A DNA stretch of 7,043 nt, taken from contig JAGLQD010000444.1 in assembly GCA_023136985.1 (NCBI GenBank), positions 1-7,043 of the forward strand, given 5' to 3'. Below are positions 6,488-7,043 of this stretch, piece by piece (position 1 is the first letter of the stretch; every line of letters begins with the position of its first letter). Under the pieces are notes generated by a model. That model saw nothing but the letters and a program-made list of their open reading frames with translations. It was not told where the DNA came from and searched no databases. The DNA is from Candidatus Sabulitectum sp. GTDB taxonomy: Bacteria; Fermentibacterota; Fermentibacteria; Fermentibacterales; JCC-6. Both the position numbers and the translations under genes were made by a program.

Positions 6488-7043
6488 TCAGATGGATGGA
6501 ACACCTTGTATCATTCCATTAACCCACAATCGGGACAGTGGCCAGTTCTTTTCAAGAATCTCTTCGGAAAGAGCTATTCGTGTAACAGTAGTAAAGCCTC
6601 TGTTGTTTTTGTTAACAGAAAACAGTCTTACCCTGTTATCGGTGAGATCAAGCCCGTCAAGAGCGGAAGGATTATGGATGGTGAAGAGAATCTGTCTTCC
6701 GGTATTCAGGTCAAATGTCCACTTGCATAACTTGCTGACAAGGTTTCTGGCAAGCCTGGGGTTCAGTGTCTGGTCCATATTGTCAATTGCAAGGAATCCT
6801 GGAGCGGTTGGCAAAATTGCCAGTGCCGCCATATACAGTACGTAAAGAGCTCCTTCGCTTGCGTCAAAAGCAGTAAGTGTATTTCTGTTTTTCTCCATGA
6901 ATCGGTCTTCAAACTGAAGCAGGTTCCTCGAGCGGGGAATTGAAGGGGAAAGCAGTTGCTTGTCCTCATCCGATATGCTGATTGTGGAAACCCAGTCTAT
7001 TAGTCCAATCACTTCATTATACGCTGTCCAATAACTCTCTTTA
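6488..7043 (-). CDS. AAA/ABC-type ATPase of the OLD-like kind, C-terminal part (5' end beyond the window)
   Basis: The frame is open to the window edge, so the start and the Walker A motif lie outside; about 184 codons are visible. The visible part holds the second half of an AAA_21/AAA_15-like ATPase. It contains a signature-like segment FDASEGALYVLY (codons near 6868-6833), a Walker B strand PGFLAIDNMDQTLNP (near 6802-6758) and an H-loop strand ILFTIHNPSALDGL (near 6688-6647). In Walker B the usual catalytic Glu after Asp is Asn (IDN). Such ATPases drive OLD-family nucleases and many two-gene anti-phage systems. The stop is 1 nt before the TOPRIM gene, so the two almost certainly form an operon and probably a complex. 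A GTG at 7012 exists in frame, but homologous-looking sequence (ending YNEVIGLIDW) continues upstream of it, so it is not the real start. Confidence 0.85.
   Translation of the reverse strand, partial: KESYWTAYNEVIGLIDWVSTISISDEDKQLLSPSIPRSRNLLQFEDRFMEKNRNTLTAFDASEGALYVLYMAALAILPTAPGFLAIDNMDQTLNPRLARNLVSKLCKWTFDLNTGRQILFTIHNPSALDGLDLTDNRVRLFSVNKNNRGFTTVTRIALSEEILEKNWPLSRLWVNGMIQGVPSI

Noticed and set aside
1..7043. Search for tRNA, rRNA, CRISPR arrays, riboswitches and transposase genes
   Set aside because: No tRNA-like cloverleaf, spaced direct repeats, known riboswitch consensus or transposase reading frame was seen by eye in either strand.

Overview
The window reads as a piece of a bacterial chromosome of roughly mid-range GC. 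The organism cannot be named from the sequence. Secreted lipoproteins with fibronectin type III (FN3) domains, a tandem pair of GGDEF proteins and an apparently exported oligopeptidase B would fit a Gram-negative lineage of the FCB type or an uncultured relative. That placement is an inference and is weak.

Layout, left to right. (1) At 1-297 is the 3' end of a diguanylate cyclase gene, cut by the window edge. (2) At 301-1977 a complete membrane diguanylate cyclase follows, with a 7TM sensor, a PAS domain, a coiled coil and a GGDEF domain. It starts 3 nt after the first gene, so the two probably form a c-di-GMP operon. (3) At 2000-4072, on the minus strand and convergent with the cyclases, is an S9A oligopeptidase B-like serine peptidase with an intact Ser/Asp/His triad and a possible signal peptide. 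An 11-bp hairpin followed by a U-run (minus-strand sense) lies between the convergent ends and looks like its terminator. (4) A short divergent intergenic region carries promoter-like hexamers and two adjacent dyads. (5) At 4183-5184 and 5214-5591 are two plus-strand lipoprotein genes with homologous FN3 domains. The first also has a C-terminal OB-fold-like region of the kind found in extracellular nucleases, but no nuclease domain. (6) At 5589-5707 is a 119-bp non-coding inverted-repeat unit starting exactly at the stop codon of the second lipoprotein gene. It resembles a MITE flanked by TA, or a structured RNA element. (7) At 5782-7043, on the minus strand, an AAA/ABC-type ATPase gene (5' end beyond the window) is followed by a TOPRIM-fold protein gene, with 1 nt between stop and start.

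The most interesting element is the last pair. It has the architecture of split OLD-type anti-phage systems (an ATPase plus a separate TOPRIM protein, as in AbiL or PARIS), but the visible motifs do not let me assign it to either. Defence is an inference from architecture. The left half (cyclases, peptidase, lipoproteins) looks like ordinary signalling and cell-envelope functions, and nothing visible links it functionally to the ATPase-TOPRIM pair.
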